DNA of 64,000 nucleotides, taken from the NCBI GenBank assembly GCA_905198155.1, contig CAJKBQ010000011.1, forward strand, positions 1-64,000, read 5' to 3'. Each line of letters begins with the position of its first letter. Position 1 is the first letter of the stretch. The translations under genes were made by a program, and so were the position numbers. The notes under the pieces are model-generated. The model did not search any database, was not told where the DNA came from, and worked only from the letters and a program-made list of their open reading frames with translations. This document shows positions 1 through 7,096 of this stretch, in pieces. This DNA comes from an uncultured Eubacteriales bacterium. GTDB lineage: Bacteria; Bacillota; Clostridia; Oscillospirales; Acutalibacteraceae.

Positions 1-862
1 ACCTCTCTTTTTTTGAATTTTGAATATAATCGCTCGGTGGCACGCCGGCGCGGGCGCGGAATGCGCGGGAAAAGGCGTGGATCGAGTTATATTGCAGGAT
101 CTGGGCGGTTTCGGTGACGGAATGACCGTCGGCCAGCAGGCGGCAGGCGTACGCGTGGCGCTGCGTGAGGAAGTAGGTGCGCAGGCTGACGCCCATCGCG
201 TCCGAAAACAGCGCCGACAGGTACGGCGCGCTGTACCCGAACCGCGCCGGAAGCTGCGCCAGCGCGTCGATTTGCGCCGGGTGACCGTCCAGGTAAGCGC
301 ACAGCTCCGCCAGCAGCCGCGATTTTTCCGGGACGGCGGTGGGGTGGTACACGCGCATAGGCGTTTGGCGGTGCGCGCGCACCGATGCAATCAGCAATTG
401 GCGCACGGCGTCGGTCATGCGGGCAGTGGAAAATTCGTCCGGGTTCAGGTAGTTTTGGAACAGGCCGGAAAACGCATCGGTCAATTCCGTATCGTACGGG
501 GCGGCAAACGGGGCGGTCGTATCGAAAAATGTGCCCAGCTGCCGGTCGGTCGGGTCGGTGCGGTCGGCGACGGCGAACCCGATGTAGTAAAACCGCAGGT
601 CGCCGTCCGCGTCGATGGCGTGGACGGTGGCGCGCGGGTTGAACACCAGGTCGCCGCGGCGGACTGCATACGTTTGGTCGCCGCAGGTGAACGTGGCTGC
701 GCCGCTGACGATGCAGCTCAGCTCGTGGACGCGCTGGACGTGCGGGCCGCAGGTGTGGCGCGCGGCGGACAGATCGCCGAACTGCATCACGCGGTACGGT
801 CCCAGCGCCAGCGGCGCGTCAAAGTGAATGTTGTCGAAATGAAAGCGAATGGATTCGGCCAT
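1..862 (-). CDS. AraC/XylS-family transcriptional regulator (3' end cut by window edge)
   Basis: About 287 codons are visible with no stop before the window edge; the reading frame is already past the second helix-turn-helix (ending PSDYIQNSKKE), so only a few residues are probably missing. The N-terminal part looks like a cupin sugar-sensing domain (HVQRVHELSCIVSG, RRGDLVFNPRATVHAI). The last ~100 residues form an AraC-type double HTH (FGYSAPYLSALFSDAMGVS, then SVTETAQILQYNSIHAFSRAF). The ATG is preceded by AAAGGAG. It lies just past the terminator of the microcompartment operon and has its own promoter. By position it may control rhamnose or propanediol genes; the effector cannot be read from sequence. 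Confidence 0.85.
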   Translation of the reverse strand, partial: MAESIRFHFDNIHFDAPLALGPYRVMQFGDLSAARHTCGPHVQRVHELSCIVSGAATFTCGDQTYAVRRGDLVFNPRATVHAIDADGDLRFYYIGFAVADRTDPTDRQLGTFFDTTAPFAAPYDTELTDAFSGLFQNYLNPDEFSTARMTDAVRQLLIASVRAHRQTPMRVYHPTAVPEKSRLLAELCAYLDGHPAQIDALAQLPARFGYSAPYLSALFSDAMGVSLRTYFLTQRHAYACRLLADGHSVTETAQILQYNSIHAFSRAFRARAGVPPSDYIQNSKKER

Positions 863-895
863 GGGCAGCTCCTTTCGATCGATCCGTCTGAGGAT

Positions 896-924
896 ATTGT
901 AGCACAGGGCGGGGCGTTTGTCTT
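896..924 (-). promoter_or_regulatory. Promoter of the AraC-family regulator gene
   Basis: On the minus strand AAGACA is followed after 17 bases by TACAAT, with TGC just before the -10 (an extended -10). It sits 34 bases upstream of the AraC ATG and downstream of the operon terminator, so the regulator can be expressed independently of the microcompartment operon. Confidence 0.5.
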
Positions 925-986
925 TACCCGATTCAACGGATTTGGTTGATATTTTTTATGATTGAAAATCGCAACACGGAGGGGTG

Positions 987-1015
987 AAAAAAGGCAGGCA
1001 GCGGGGCTGCCTGCC
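987..1015 (-). terminator. Rho-independent terminator ending the microcompartment operon
   Basis: A perfect 10-bp GC-rich stem (GGCAGGCAGC/GCTGCCTGCC) with a 3-base loop is followed on the minus strand by six T. It starts 12 bases after the stop of the BMC-T gene. Confidence 0.9.
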
Positions 1016-1027
1016 GGGAAAGATCGA

Positions 1028-1573
1028 TCAGATGTACTGCCACAAATCCGCGTGCGGGGCGGCCATTACGGTGGACGCCATGAACAGTCCCTGCTGCTTG
1101 GCGTAGTCGCTGCCGGCTTCGACGGCGGCGGTCACTGCGCCGACACTGCCGGTGATGATCGCGACGCCTTTGCCGCCCATGCCGCGCGACACGCGCAGAT
1201 CGACGATTTCGACCTCCGCCGTTTTGACGGCGGCATCGGCGGCTTTGATCGCGCTGGCGGCGGTGAACGTTTCGATGATGCCGACGGCACCCTGCTGCGG
1301 CTGCGCCTGGACGCCCATCAGCGCACGGATGACCGCCTCTTCGATCCGGCCGAGGAGGATGGTGTCCAGCACATAGTGCGCGTAGCGCTCCTTGACCTGG
1401 TCCATCGCTGCGCGGACGGCGGAGATTTCGCCGGTGAGCAGCATTTCGTATTTGCCGGGACACGACGCGTGCGCCGAGATCATCCGGACGTCTGCCGATT
1501 TGAGCGCGCTGTCGCACGCTTCGATGCCTTTGGCGATGCTTTTCATTTCAATTACGCCTACTGCGTTAATCAT
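1028..1573 (-). CDS. Tandem-BMC trimeric shell protein (BMC-T, PduT-like)
   Basis: 181 residues with two BMC folds: residues 1-90 (starting INAVGVIEMKSIAKGIEACD) and 95-181 (starting GAVGIIETFTAASAIKAADA). This is the length and layout of PduT, whose trimers form flat shell tiles with a central pore. Salmonella PduT holds a [4Fe-4S] cluster in that pore through Cys108; here the aligned residue (108) is Ala, while the Cys of the first-domain CPGK motif is kept. It is the last gene of the operon, directly after a PduS-like flavoprotein, its usual partner. The start follows GGAAGGAG. Shell assignment is firm; loss of the cluster is inferred from an alignment made from memory. Confidence 0.9.
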   Translation of the reverse strand: MINAVGVIEMKSIAKGIEACDSALKSADVRMISAHASCPGKYEMLLTGEISAVRAAMDQVKERYAHYVLDTILLGRIEEAVIRALMGVQAQPQQGAVGIIETFTAASAIKAADAAVKTAEVEIVDLRVSRGMGGKGVAIITGSVGAVTAAVEAGSDYAKQQGLFMASTVMAAPHADLWQYI

Positions 1574-1603
1574 TGCAAATCAAACTCCTTCCGTTGGGTC
1601 CGC

Positions 1604-2932
1604 TTACTGCGCGCGGGCGATGGTGATCGCGCTGTCCGACACGGCGGTGACAACGCCGTCGATGGAGGCGTGGATGTTGGCGGAGATCGCGCCGTTGGCC
1701 GTCGCGATCACGTCGCCGGTATGTACCGTGTCGCCGTTGCGGACGCACGGCGTGGCCGGTGCGCCGACGTGCTGGCGGGTGGGCAGCGTCACCGAGGCGG
1801 TGGATTGCAGCTCGTCGCGCAGGGTCGGCATTTTGTCCAGCGGGAGGACGCCGATCAGCTGCTGGAAGCGCGTGCTGGGGACGATCCGGTATTCGCGGTC
1901 GGGATCGACCTCCGGCTCGGCTGTGCCGCTGTACCGCAGTTTGTTTTTGGCCAAAATCGCTTTGACCTGTGCATACACGCGGCGGGGACTGATGTTCTGG
2001 CAGCAAGCCACCAGCTCGCAGACGCCGCAGCCGCAGCACGCCGTCGCTTCGGTGAACAGCTGCGGCATTTCCGCCACGACGCTGAGCGACGTGCGCACGA
2101 TTTTGTGCGGTTGGAGCGGATAGCCGAGCAGGGCGCGCGGGCAGAGGTCGGTACAGCGCGTACATTGGCAGCAATTGGACGTGGCGTGGATGTTCACGAC
2201 GTGATTTTCCGTGAATTTGCCGGTGACGGCCGGGATATCGTTGGGGTAAAGCGTGATGCCCTTGGTGGTTTTTTTGATGATGGCGGTCGCCGGGTCAATC
2301 ACGGCGCCCATGGCGGGGCCGCCGTCGAGCACAACGGTGTCCGCCGGGACGGGGACGCCCATTTTTTTCAGCAGTTCGCCGACGTTCATCCCGATGGGGA
2401 CGCGCGTGACGACCGGATTCGCCACGCGGCCGCTGATCGTCACCCATTTTTCGGTAACTGGGACGTGGTCTTTCAGCGCGCGATCGACGTTATACAGTGT
2501 TTCGGCGTTCATCACCAGCGCGCCGACCGTCAGCGGGAGCGCGCCCGGCTTGATGACGCGGTGCAGCACCTGGTACACGAGGATCACTTCGTCGCCCACC
2601 GGGTAGGCGTCCGGCAGCTGCGCCACGCGGACGTGCGCCGACATCTGCTGGCCGTCGGCGAGGCCGAGGCGCTTCACGTTGTGCGCTTTGATGCCGAGGT
2701 AGCCGTTCGGGATATTGGCCGCGGCCATCACCGCTTCGGCACCGTCCAGAATGCGCTGCATATGCGTTTGCATCAGCATATAGTCCGTATACAGCAGCGG
2801 TTCGCACTCCGACGCGTTGATGACCAGCGAATCGGCCCCGACTGCGACTTTGACGGCGGTGGGGAAGCCCGCGCCGCCTGCGCCGACGACGCCCGCCGAC
2901 GCGATGAGTTCTTTCAATTGATTCAGTTCCAT
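1604..2932 (-). CDS. PduS-like (RnfC-like) flavin/Fe-S oxidoreductase
   Basis: 442 residues. The N-terminus has the RnfC/Nqo1-type glycine-rich stretch VVGAGGAGFPT and the motif VINASECEPLLYTD, expected for FMN/NADH binding. Two [4Fe-4S] motifs follow: C254-x2-C257-x2-C260-x3-C264-P and C299-x2-C302-x2-C305-x4-C310. The C-terminal ~60 residues resemble a barrel-sandwich domain. PduS in B12-dependent compartments reduces cobalamin, but this locus has a B12-independent dehydratase. A role in moving electrons across the shell, or to the radical-SAM activase, is therefore more likely (inference). It lies between the BMC-P and BMC-T genes with good Shine-Dalgarno spacing. Confidence 0.9.
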   Translation of the reverse strand: MELNQLKELIASAGVVGAGGAGFPTAVKVAVGADSLVINASECEPLLYTDYMLMQTHMQRILDGAEAVMAAANIPNGYLGIKAHNVKRLGLADGQQMSAHVRVAQLPDAYPVGDEVILVYQVLHRVIKPGALPLTVGALVMNAETLYNVDRALKDHVPVTEKWVTISGRVANPVVTRVPIGMNVGELLKKMGVPVPADTVVLDGGPAMGAVIDPATAIIKKTTKGITLYPNDIPAVTGKFTENHVVNIHATSNCCQCTRCTDLCPRALLGYPLQPHKIVRTSLSVVAEMPQLFTEATACCGCGVCELVACCQNISPRRVYAQVKAILAKNKLRYSGTAEPEVDPDREYRIVPSTRFQQLIGVLPLDKMPTLRDELQSTASVTLPTRQHVGAPATPCVRNGDTVHTGDVIATANGAISANIHASIDGVVTAVSDSAITIARAQ

Positions 2933-2952
2933 AGGACGTTCCTTTCCCGCGA

Positions 2953-3201
2953 TCAGTCGATGATGCCGACGATGGCCGCGTCAACCGGGGCGCTGCTGTC
3001 CGGCATGGCGAGCCGGGCGGCGCTGCCGGTCGCGATCAGCACCGGTTCGCCGATGCCCGCGCCGACGGTGTCGATTGCCACGAGGTATTCGTCGGTGTCG
3101 CGTCCGTTTTCCATCAGCCGGACTTCGAGGATTTTGGACCCCACCAGCCGTTCATTCTTTCGCGTTGACACGATGGTATTTACTACTTTGCCCATCCGCA
3201 T
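2953..3201 (-). CDS. Pentameric shell vertex protein (BMC-P, EutN/CcmL/PduN family)
   Basis: 82 residues, the family's usual length, opening RMGKVVNTIVSTRKNERLVG and containing the typical AIDTVGAGIGEPVLIATGS core. Five subunits cap the vertices of the icosahedral microcompartment. Three closely spaced in-frame ATGs occur near the start; the first of the pair encoding MRMGK sits 8 bases after GGAGG and matches family N-termini. It is the only BMC-P gene in the locus, so it should supply all vertices. Confidence 0.93.
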   Translation of the reverse strand: MRMGKVVNTIVSTRKNERLVGSKILEVRLMENGRDTDEYLVAIDTVGAGIGEPVLIATGSAARLAMPDSSAPVDAAIVGIID

Positions 3202-3221
3202 CGCATTTCCCTCCGTTCCGG

Positions 3222-3881
3222 TTATTCGCGCACGATGCGCACTTTGGAGCCGTTGCCCAGGCCGGCGGCGTTGGCGTCGTCGGTGTCGAGGTGCATTTCC
3301 AGCACGAACGCTTTATTCACGCGCACCTGGACGTCGTAGAACCGGGTGCGGCGCGCGCCGTCGGCATCGACGGTGACGTATTCGCCGTCGCGAATGCCGA
3401 ACCGGCGGCCGTCTGCTTCACTCATATGGATGTGGCGGTTGGCGATGATGCAGCCTTCGGAGACGGTCAGGACGCCGCACGGGCCGATGATGGTCAGCGG
3501 GGCGGAACCGTCCACTTTGCCGGATTCGCGCACCGGCGGCTTCACTTTGAGCTGGAACGAGTCGGTGCGGGAGATTTCGATCTGCGTGCGGCTGCGCTCC
3601 GGGCCGAGGACACGGACTTTTTCGATCGGGCGCATACTGGGGCCGACGATCGTGACGGTTTCTTTGCAGGCATACTGGCCAGGCTGGGACAGGTCTTTCA
3701 GCGGGGTCAGCTGATACCCCGCGCCGAACAGCGTTTCGACGTCGCTGTGCGTCAGGTGAATGTGCCGGTTGGACACGCCGACCGGGATTTCGCTGATCGA
3801 CGGGGCGGATTCGGCGGCGGGCGTCTGCTGCGCGACAACGCGGCGGACGATTTCCTCGACCAGGGACGGATTGATTTCCAT
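3222..3881 (-). CDS. pduL: Phosphate propanoyltransferase (PduL) with encapsulation peptide
   Basis: 219 residues. It converts propionyl-CoA and phosphate to propionyl-phosphate and recycles CoA inside the compartment. The two PduL histidine motifs that ligate zinc are visible: VGVSNRHIHL (about residues 34-43) and ANRHIHMSEAD (about 147). Residues 1-20 (MEINPSLVEEIVRRVVAQQ) form an amphipathic helix followed by an Ala/Pro/Ser linker, the hallmark of an encapsulation peptide. The acetate kinase encoded upstream can use its product for ATP. The ATG follows GAGAGGA. Confidence 0.94.
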   Translation of the reverse strand: MEINPSLVEEIVRRVVAQQTPAAESAPSISEIPVGVSNRHIHLTHSDVETLFGAGYQLTPLKDLSQPGQYACKETVTIVGPSMRPIEKVRVLGPERSRTQIEISRTDSFQLKVKPPVRESGKVDGSAPLTIIGPCGVLTVSEGCIIANRHIHMSEADGRRFGIRDGEYVTVDADGARRTRFYDVQVRVNKAFVLEMHLDTDDANAAGLGNGSKVRIVRE

Positions 3882-4040
3882 ATATCGTCATCCTCTCTAA
3901 TGATTCGGGATTGTTGGTTCGGTTGCGATTGCCCTTTCGGGCGAAAACAGGGGAACGCCGCGCCGCAGGCTCGGCGGCGGTGTTCGTATCGGCGCTGCGC
4001 ACAGCGCGGGGCTGCGCGCAGCGGAAACCGGACCGGACGA

Positions 4041-4313
4041 TTATTTCAGCGTCGGCAGCAGTTTCTCGACATCGTTGTGCGGACGCGGGATCACGTGCGT
4101 TGCGATCACTTCGCCCAGGCGGGACGCTGCTGCGCCGCCAGCTTCGACCGCCGCTTTCACGGCGCCGACGTCGCCGCGCACCATGATGCTCACCAATCCG
4201 GAGCCGATTTTCTCCGAACCGATCAGCGTGACGTTGGCGGCTTTCGCCATCGCATCCGCCGCTTCAATCGCCGCGACCAGGCCGCGGGTTTCTACCATTC
4301 CAAGTGCTTCCAT
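4041..4313 (-). CDS. Hexameric shell protein BMC-H, copy 1 (PduA/PduJ-like)
   Basis: 90 residues with the canonical BMC-H sequence ([20 protein letters not shown], pore loop EKIGSG, tail [12 protein letters not shown]). Hexamers tile the facets, and the small polar pore should pass diols and acids. It differs from the two downstream-numbered copies only at residue 7 (Val for Ile) and near the C-terminus (PTLK for PVLK), implying recent duplication or gene conversion. The start has GAAAGGA 8-9 bases upstream. It is the most promoter-distal of the BMC-H genes, directly before pduL. Confidence 0.95.
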   Translation of the reverse strand: MEALGMVETRGLVAAIEAADAMAKAANVTLIGSEKIGSGLVSIMVRGDVGAVKAAVEAGGAAASRLGEVIATHVIPRPHNDVEKLLPTLK

Positions 4314-4399
4314 TGCGTTTCATTCCTTTCAGAGATTTTGGGTGTTGGGGATTTATATTGGGGAAAATTGCGACAGCGGGAAACGGGCGCTGCGGGGGC

Positions 4400-4747
4400 T
4401 TATTTCAGCACCGGCAGCAGTTTTTCGACGTCGTTGTGCGGGCGCGGGATCACGTGCGTAGCGATCACTTCGCCCAGCCGGGACGCCGCTGCGCCGCCGG
4501 CTTCGACCGCCGCTTTCACGGCGCCGACGTCGCCGCGCACCATGATGCTCACCAATCCGGAGCCGATTTTCTCCGAACCGATCAGCGTGACGTTTGCAGC
4601 CTTCGCCATTGCATCGGCCGCTTCAATTGCCGCGACCAAGCCGCGGGTTTCGATCATTCCAAGTGCTTCCATCATATGCGTATACTCCTTTGCTTCGGCC
4701 GCCGCGGGGGCGGCGGGCTTTGTTGCGGTTGTTTTGCGGGTTGCCAT
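4400..4747 (-). CDS. Hexameric shell protein BMC-H, copy 2, with N-terminal extension and second start
   Basis: 115 residues from the first ATG, which is preceded by AAGGAGG at about 10 bases. The first 24 residues ([20 protein letters not shown] and four more) form a basic, Ala/Pro-rich, probably disordered tail absent from other BMC-H proteins. A second ATG at 4675, with AAAGGAG 9 bases upstream, would give a 91-residue protein identical in amino acids to copy 3. The gene may therefore yield two isoforms. BMC-H termini usually lie on the cytosolic face, so the tail might reach out of the shell (inference). Confidence 0.92.
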   Translation of the reverse strand: MATRKTTATKPAAPAAAEAKEYTHMMEALGMIETRGLVAAIEAADAMAKAANVTLIGSEKIGSGLVSIMVRGDVGAVKAAVEAGGAAASRLGEVIATHVIPRPHNDVEKLLPVLK

Positions 4748-4771
4748 AAAATTGCAGCCTCCTTCACCGGC

Positions 4772-5068
4772 TTACGCTTCGTCCAGCGGGTCGGTGTAAA
4801 TGAATTTGCGGATTTCGGGGTGCGGGTTGGCGATGACCTCGCTCAGCTTGACGTTGCCGACCGCGGCGGCGGCCGTGCGCCCGGCTTCGATGGCCGCGGT
4901 GACGTCGGACACGTCGCCGTCGATCACGACCGTCACCAGCCGCCCGCCCAGGCGGCGCTCGACGTGTACCAGCCGGACGCTGGCCGCTTTGACCATGGCG
5001 TCAAGCCCGACGATGGCGGCCACGTTGGCCTGCACTTCGAGCAGCCCGATTGCTTTGTTTTGTTCCAT
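4772..5068 (-). CDS. Divergent BMC-H shell protein
   Basis: 98 residues. It opens EQNKAIGLLEVQANVAAIVG and keeps the BMC fold pattern, but is clearly different from the three near-identical copies around it. The pore-loop region reads ERRLGGRLVTVVIDG, giving a more arginine-rich pore than EKIGSG, and the C-terminus continues past the fold (KFIYTDPLDEA). Such divergent hexamers usually pass a different metabolite or bind cargo; which is unknown. It sits between BMC-H copies 2 and 3. Confidence 0.9.
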   Translation of the reverse strand: MEQNKAIGLLEVQANVAAIVGLDAMVKAASVRLVHVERRLGGRLVTVVIDGDVSDVTAAIEAGRTAAAAVGNVKLSEVIANPHPEIRKFIYTDPLDEA

Positions 5069-5111
5069 GAAATCTACCGTGCCTTTCCGGAGTTTTGCGC
5101 CGGACAGCGGA

Positions 5112-5387
5112 TTATTTCAGCACCGGCAGCAGCTTTTCGACGTCGTTGTGCGGGCGCGGGATCACATGCGTGGCGATTACTTCGCCCAGCCGGGACGCCG
5201 CTGCGCCGCCGGCTTCGACCGCCGCTTTCACGGCGCCGACGTCGCCGCGCACCATGATGCTCACCAATCCGGAGCCGATTTTCTCCGAACCGATCAGCGT
5301 GACGTTGGCGGCTTTGGCCATTGCATCGGCCGCTTCAATTGCCGCGACCAGGCCGCGGGTTTCGATCATTCCAAGTGCTTCCATCAT
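5112..5387 (-). CDS. Hexameric shell protein BMC-H, copy 3
   Basis: 91 residues counted from the tandem ATG-ATG ([12 protein letters not shown]), identical in amino acids to copy 2 without its extension. An in-frame ATG 12 bases further upstream (MEPIMM) begins directly after GAAAGG, too close for initiation. The same GAAAGG is well placed for the ATG at 5387, so I chose that start. About 75 bases without a gene separate it from the preceding BMC gene; no terminator is seen there. Confidence 0.94.
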   Translation of the reverse strand: MMEALGMIETRGLVAAIEAADAMAKAANVTLIGSEKIGSGLVSIMVRGDVGAVKAAVEAGGAAASRLGEVIATHVIPRPHNDVEKLLPVLK

Positions 5388-5465
5388 AATGGGTTCCATC
5401 CTTTCATTTTACCCGATTTGCATCGATTTTGCAAGCGGGGGCGGGAATTTGTTTGCGGATTTTTT

Positions 5466-5828
5466 TCAGACTTCGGACATGGTGCGCTCCGCCGTTTGCG
5501 GATCCATCGGCTTGCGCAGATGGTCGCGGCCGGAGGCTTCGATCCGCACCATTTTTTCGGTGTCGGATTCCTGCCGGGCGATCAGGTCCGACGTAATGAA
5601 CAGATTGCGCTGCTTTGCCTGCGCGATTCCGGCTTCCATCGCGGATTCCACGTCCGCCACAGGGCCTTCGATTTTGACAACCATCACCAGCGGGACTTCG
5701 CACTGGTCGGCGTTGGCCGGTTTGTTGCGGTCCAGCGCCGCGATGCGGACCCCGCCCGCTTTGGCTGCCGCGTCGGCAACGACAATGGCGGTGGTAAAGC
5801 CGTATACTTCAATCATTCCGAGCGCCAT
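5466..5828 (-). CDS. BMC-H variant with a cysteine-bearing pore-region insertion (GrpU-like?)
   Basis: 120 residues. The BMC fold begins MALGMIEVYGFTTAIVVADA. Where normal hexamers have EKIGSG lining the pore, this protein has a longer segment DRNKPANADQCEVPLVMVV with a single Cys (residue 43). A C-terminal tail of about 25 charged residues (IEASGRDHLRKPMDPQTAER) follows the fold. Known GRM shell proteins of the GrpU type place a Cys-Pro motif at the pore to bind an Fe-S cluster. The placement here is similar, but the motif differs (CEVP rather than CPQ). It is the first shell gene after the enzymes. Confidence 0.85.
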   Translation of the reverse strand: MALGMIEVYGFTTAIVVADAAAKAGGVRIAALDRNKPANADQCEVPLVMVVKIEGPVADVESAMEAGIAQAKQRNLFITSDLIARQESDTEKMVRIEASGRDHLRKPMDPQTAERTMSEV

Positions 5829-5846
5829 GAGCTGCGACCGCCTTTC

Positions 5847-7049
5847 TTATTCGGCCACATAGCAGATCTTGATTCCCTTTTGGGCAATGTTGACCTCCAT
5901 GGCTTCGTTCATCTGATCCAGCGGGAAGCTGTGCGTAATCAGCTTTTTGATCGGGATATTCATCTCGCGCGCCTGTTTGAGGAACGCGATGGTAGTCGGG
6001 TAGTCGGTGGCGTTGTAGTCCCACGAGCCGACCAGGTTGATTTCTTTGTTGCACAGCGCAAAGTGCGGGTTCATGGTGCATTCGCCGTTGTTCACGAAAA
6101 AGCCCATTTCGCACAGGCCGCCGCCGCGCCGGACGTAGCTGTATGCGTCGGCCGCCGCGTACGGGTTGCCGGTACACTGGTACACAAAGTCCGCGCCCAT
6201 CCCATCGGTGACGTCTTTGACCGCCTGGATGCGTTTTTCGAGCGTGTCGCACTCTTTGAAGTTGATGATCGTTTTGCAGCCGATCTCACGCGCCAGTTCC
6301 AGGCGCTTGGGCGCGCCGTCGATGGCGATGATGTGGTTGATGCCGGCGGCGCGCAGCACGCACAGCATCATCAGCCCGACCGGGCCGCAGCCTTGGAGCA
6401 CGACTTTGCTGTTGAAGTTCAGCAGGCCGGTTTTTTGGCCGCGGAGCAGCGCGTGTACGCACACGGCCGCCAGTTCCAGCAGCATCCGCTCCTGCAGATC
6501 CAGCTCGTTGACTTTGAAGTAGGTGGCGTGCGCGCCGTGGATCAGCAGGTGCGTGGAAAACCAGCCGTTGAGGTGGTATTCGTCGCTGTCCGGGATCAGG
6601 CCGAAGATGCCCTGCTTGTCGCACAGGTTGACGGTGTCCGGATGCATCCGGCAGATACCGCATTCGCCGCAGCTGGTGACGGAGGTGACAATTTTGTCGC
6701 CGACTTTCAGCGGGTGCCCCTGGGTGTCCACTTTGATGTTTTTGCCGAGGGCGAGGATTTCGCCGGTGCCTTCGTGACCGAGCACGACGGGCGCGAGGCC
6801 GAACGGGTCGCCCTTCCATTCGTGGACGTCGGTGCCGCACACGCCGCAGCCTTCGACTTTGACGAGGATTTCGTCGTCGCCGACCGGCGGGATCGGGTAT
6901 TCGCGCACCTCAATTTTGCGCTCCCCGGTCAGCATCGCGACGCGCGCGGTGGCGGGGATTTCGGGCGCTTTGGCCGGCGCCGACGCGCCGCCCATCTGGG
7001 AAAGTACTTGGCGCACGACGTTTTCAATTTGAGCCGCATTCATTTCCAT
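5847..7049 (-). CDS. Zinc alcohol dehydrogenase (MDR family) with encapsulation peptide
   Basis: 400 residues. Residues 1-20 (MEMNAAQIENVVRQVLSQMG) are an amphipathic encapsulation helix followed by an Ala/Pro linker. The MDR core then has catalytic-zinc residues C71 (CGTD) and H92-E93 (GHEG), structural-zinc cysteines C127, C130, C133 and C143, and a Rossmann motif GCGPVG. Inside the compartment it should reduce propionaldehyde to 1-propanol and regenerate NAD+ for the aldehyde dehydrogenase. No separate lactaldehyde reductase is in the operon, so it may also make 1,2-propanediol from lactaldehyde (inference). It lies between the aldehyde dehydrogenase and the shell genes. Confidence 0.93.
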   Translation of the reverse strand: MEMNAAQIENVVRQVLSQMGGASAPAKAPEIPATARVAMLTGERKIEVREYPIPPVGDDEILVKVEGCGVCGTDVHEWKGDPFGLAPVVLGHEGTGEILALGKNIKVDTQGHPLKVGDKIVTSVTSCGECGICRMHPDTVNLCDKQGIFGLIPDSDEYHLNGWFSTHLLIHGAHATYFKVNELDLQERMLLELAAVCVHALLRGQKTGLLNFNSKVVLQGCGPVGLMMLCVLRAAGINHIIAIDGAPKRLELAREIGCKTIINFKECDTLEKRIQAVKDVTDGMGADFVYQCTGNPYAAADAYSYVRRGGGLCEMGFFVNNGECTMNPHFALCNKEINLVGSWDYNATDYPTTIAFLKQAREMNIPIKKLITHSFPLDQMNEAMEVNIAQKGIKICYVAE

Positions 7050-7096
7050 GATGAATTTTCAGTCCTTTCTGCGTAATTCAAAGCATAATGGGGAAT

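Noticed and set aside
4041..5387. Insertion sequence or transposon as source of the repeated segments
   Set aside because: The repeats coincide with BMC-H coding frames and have no terminal inverted repeats or transposase.
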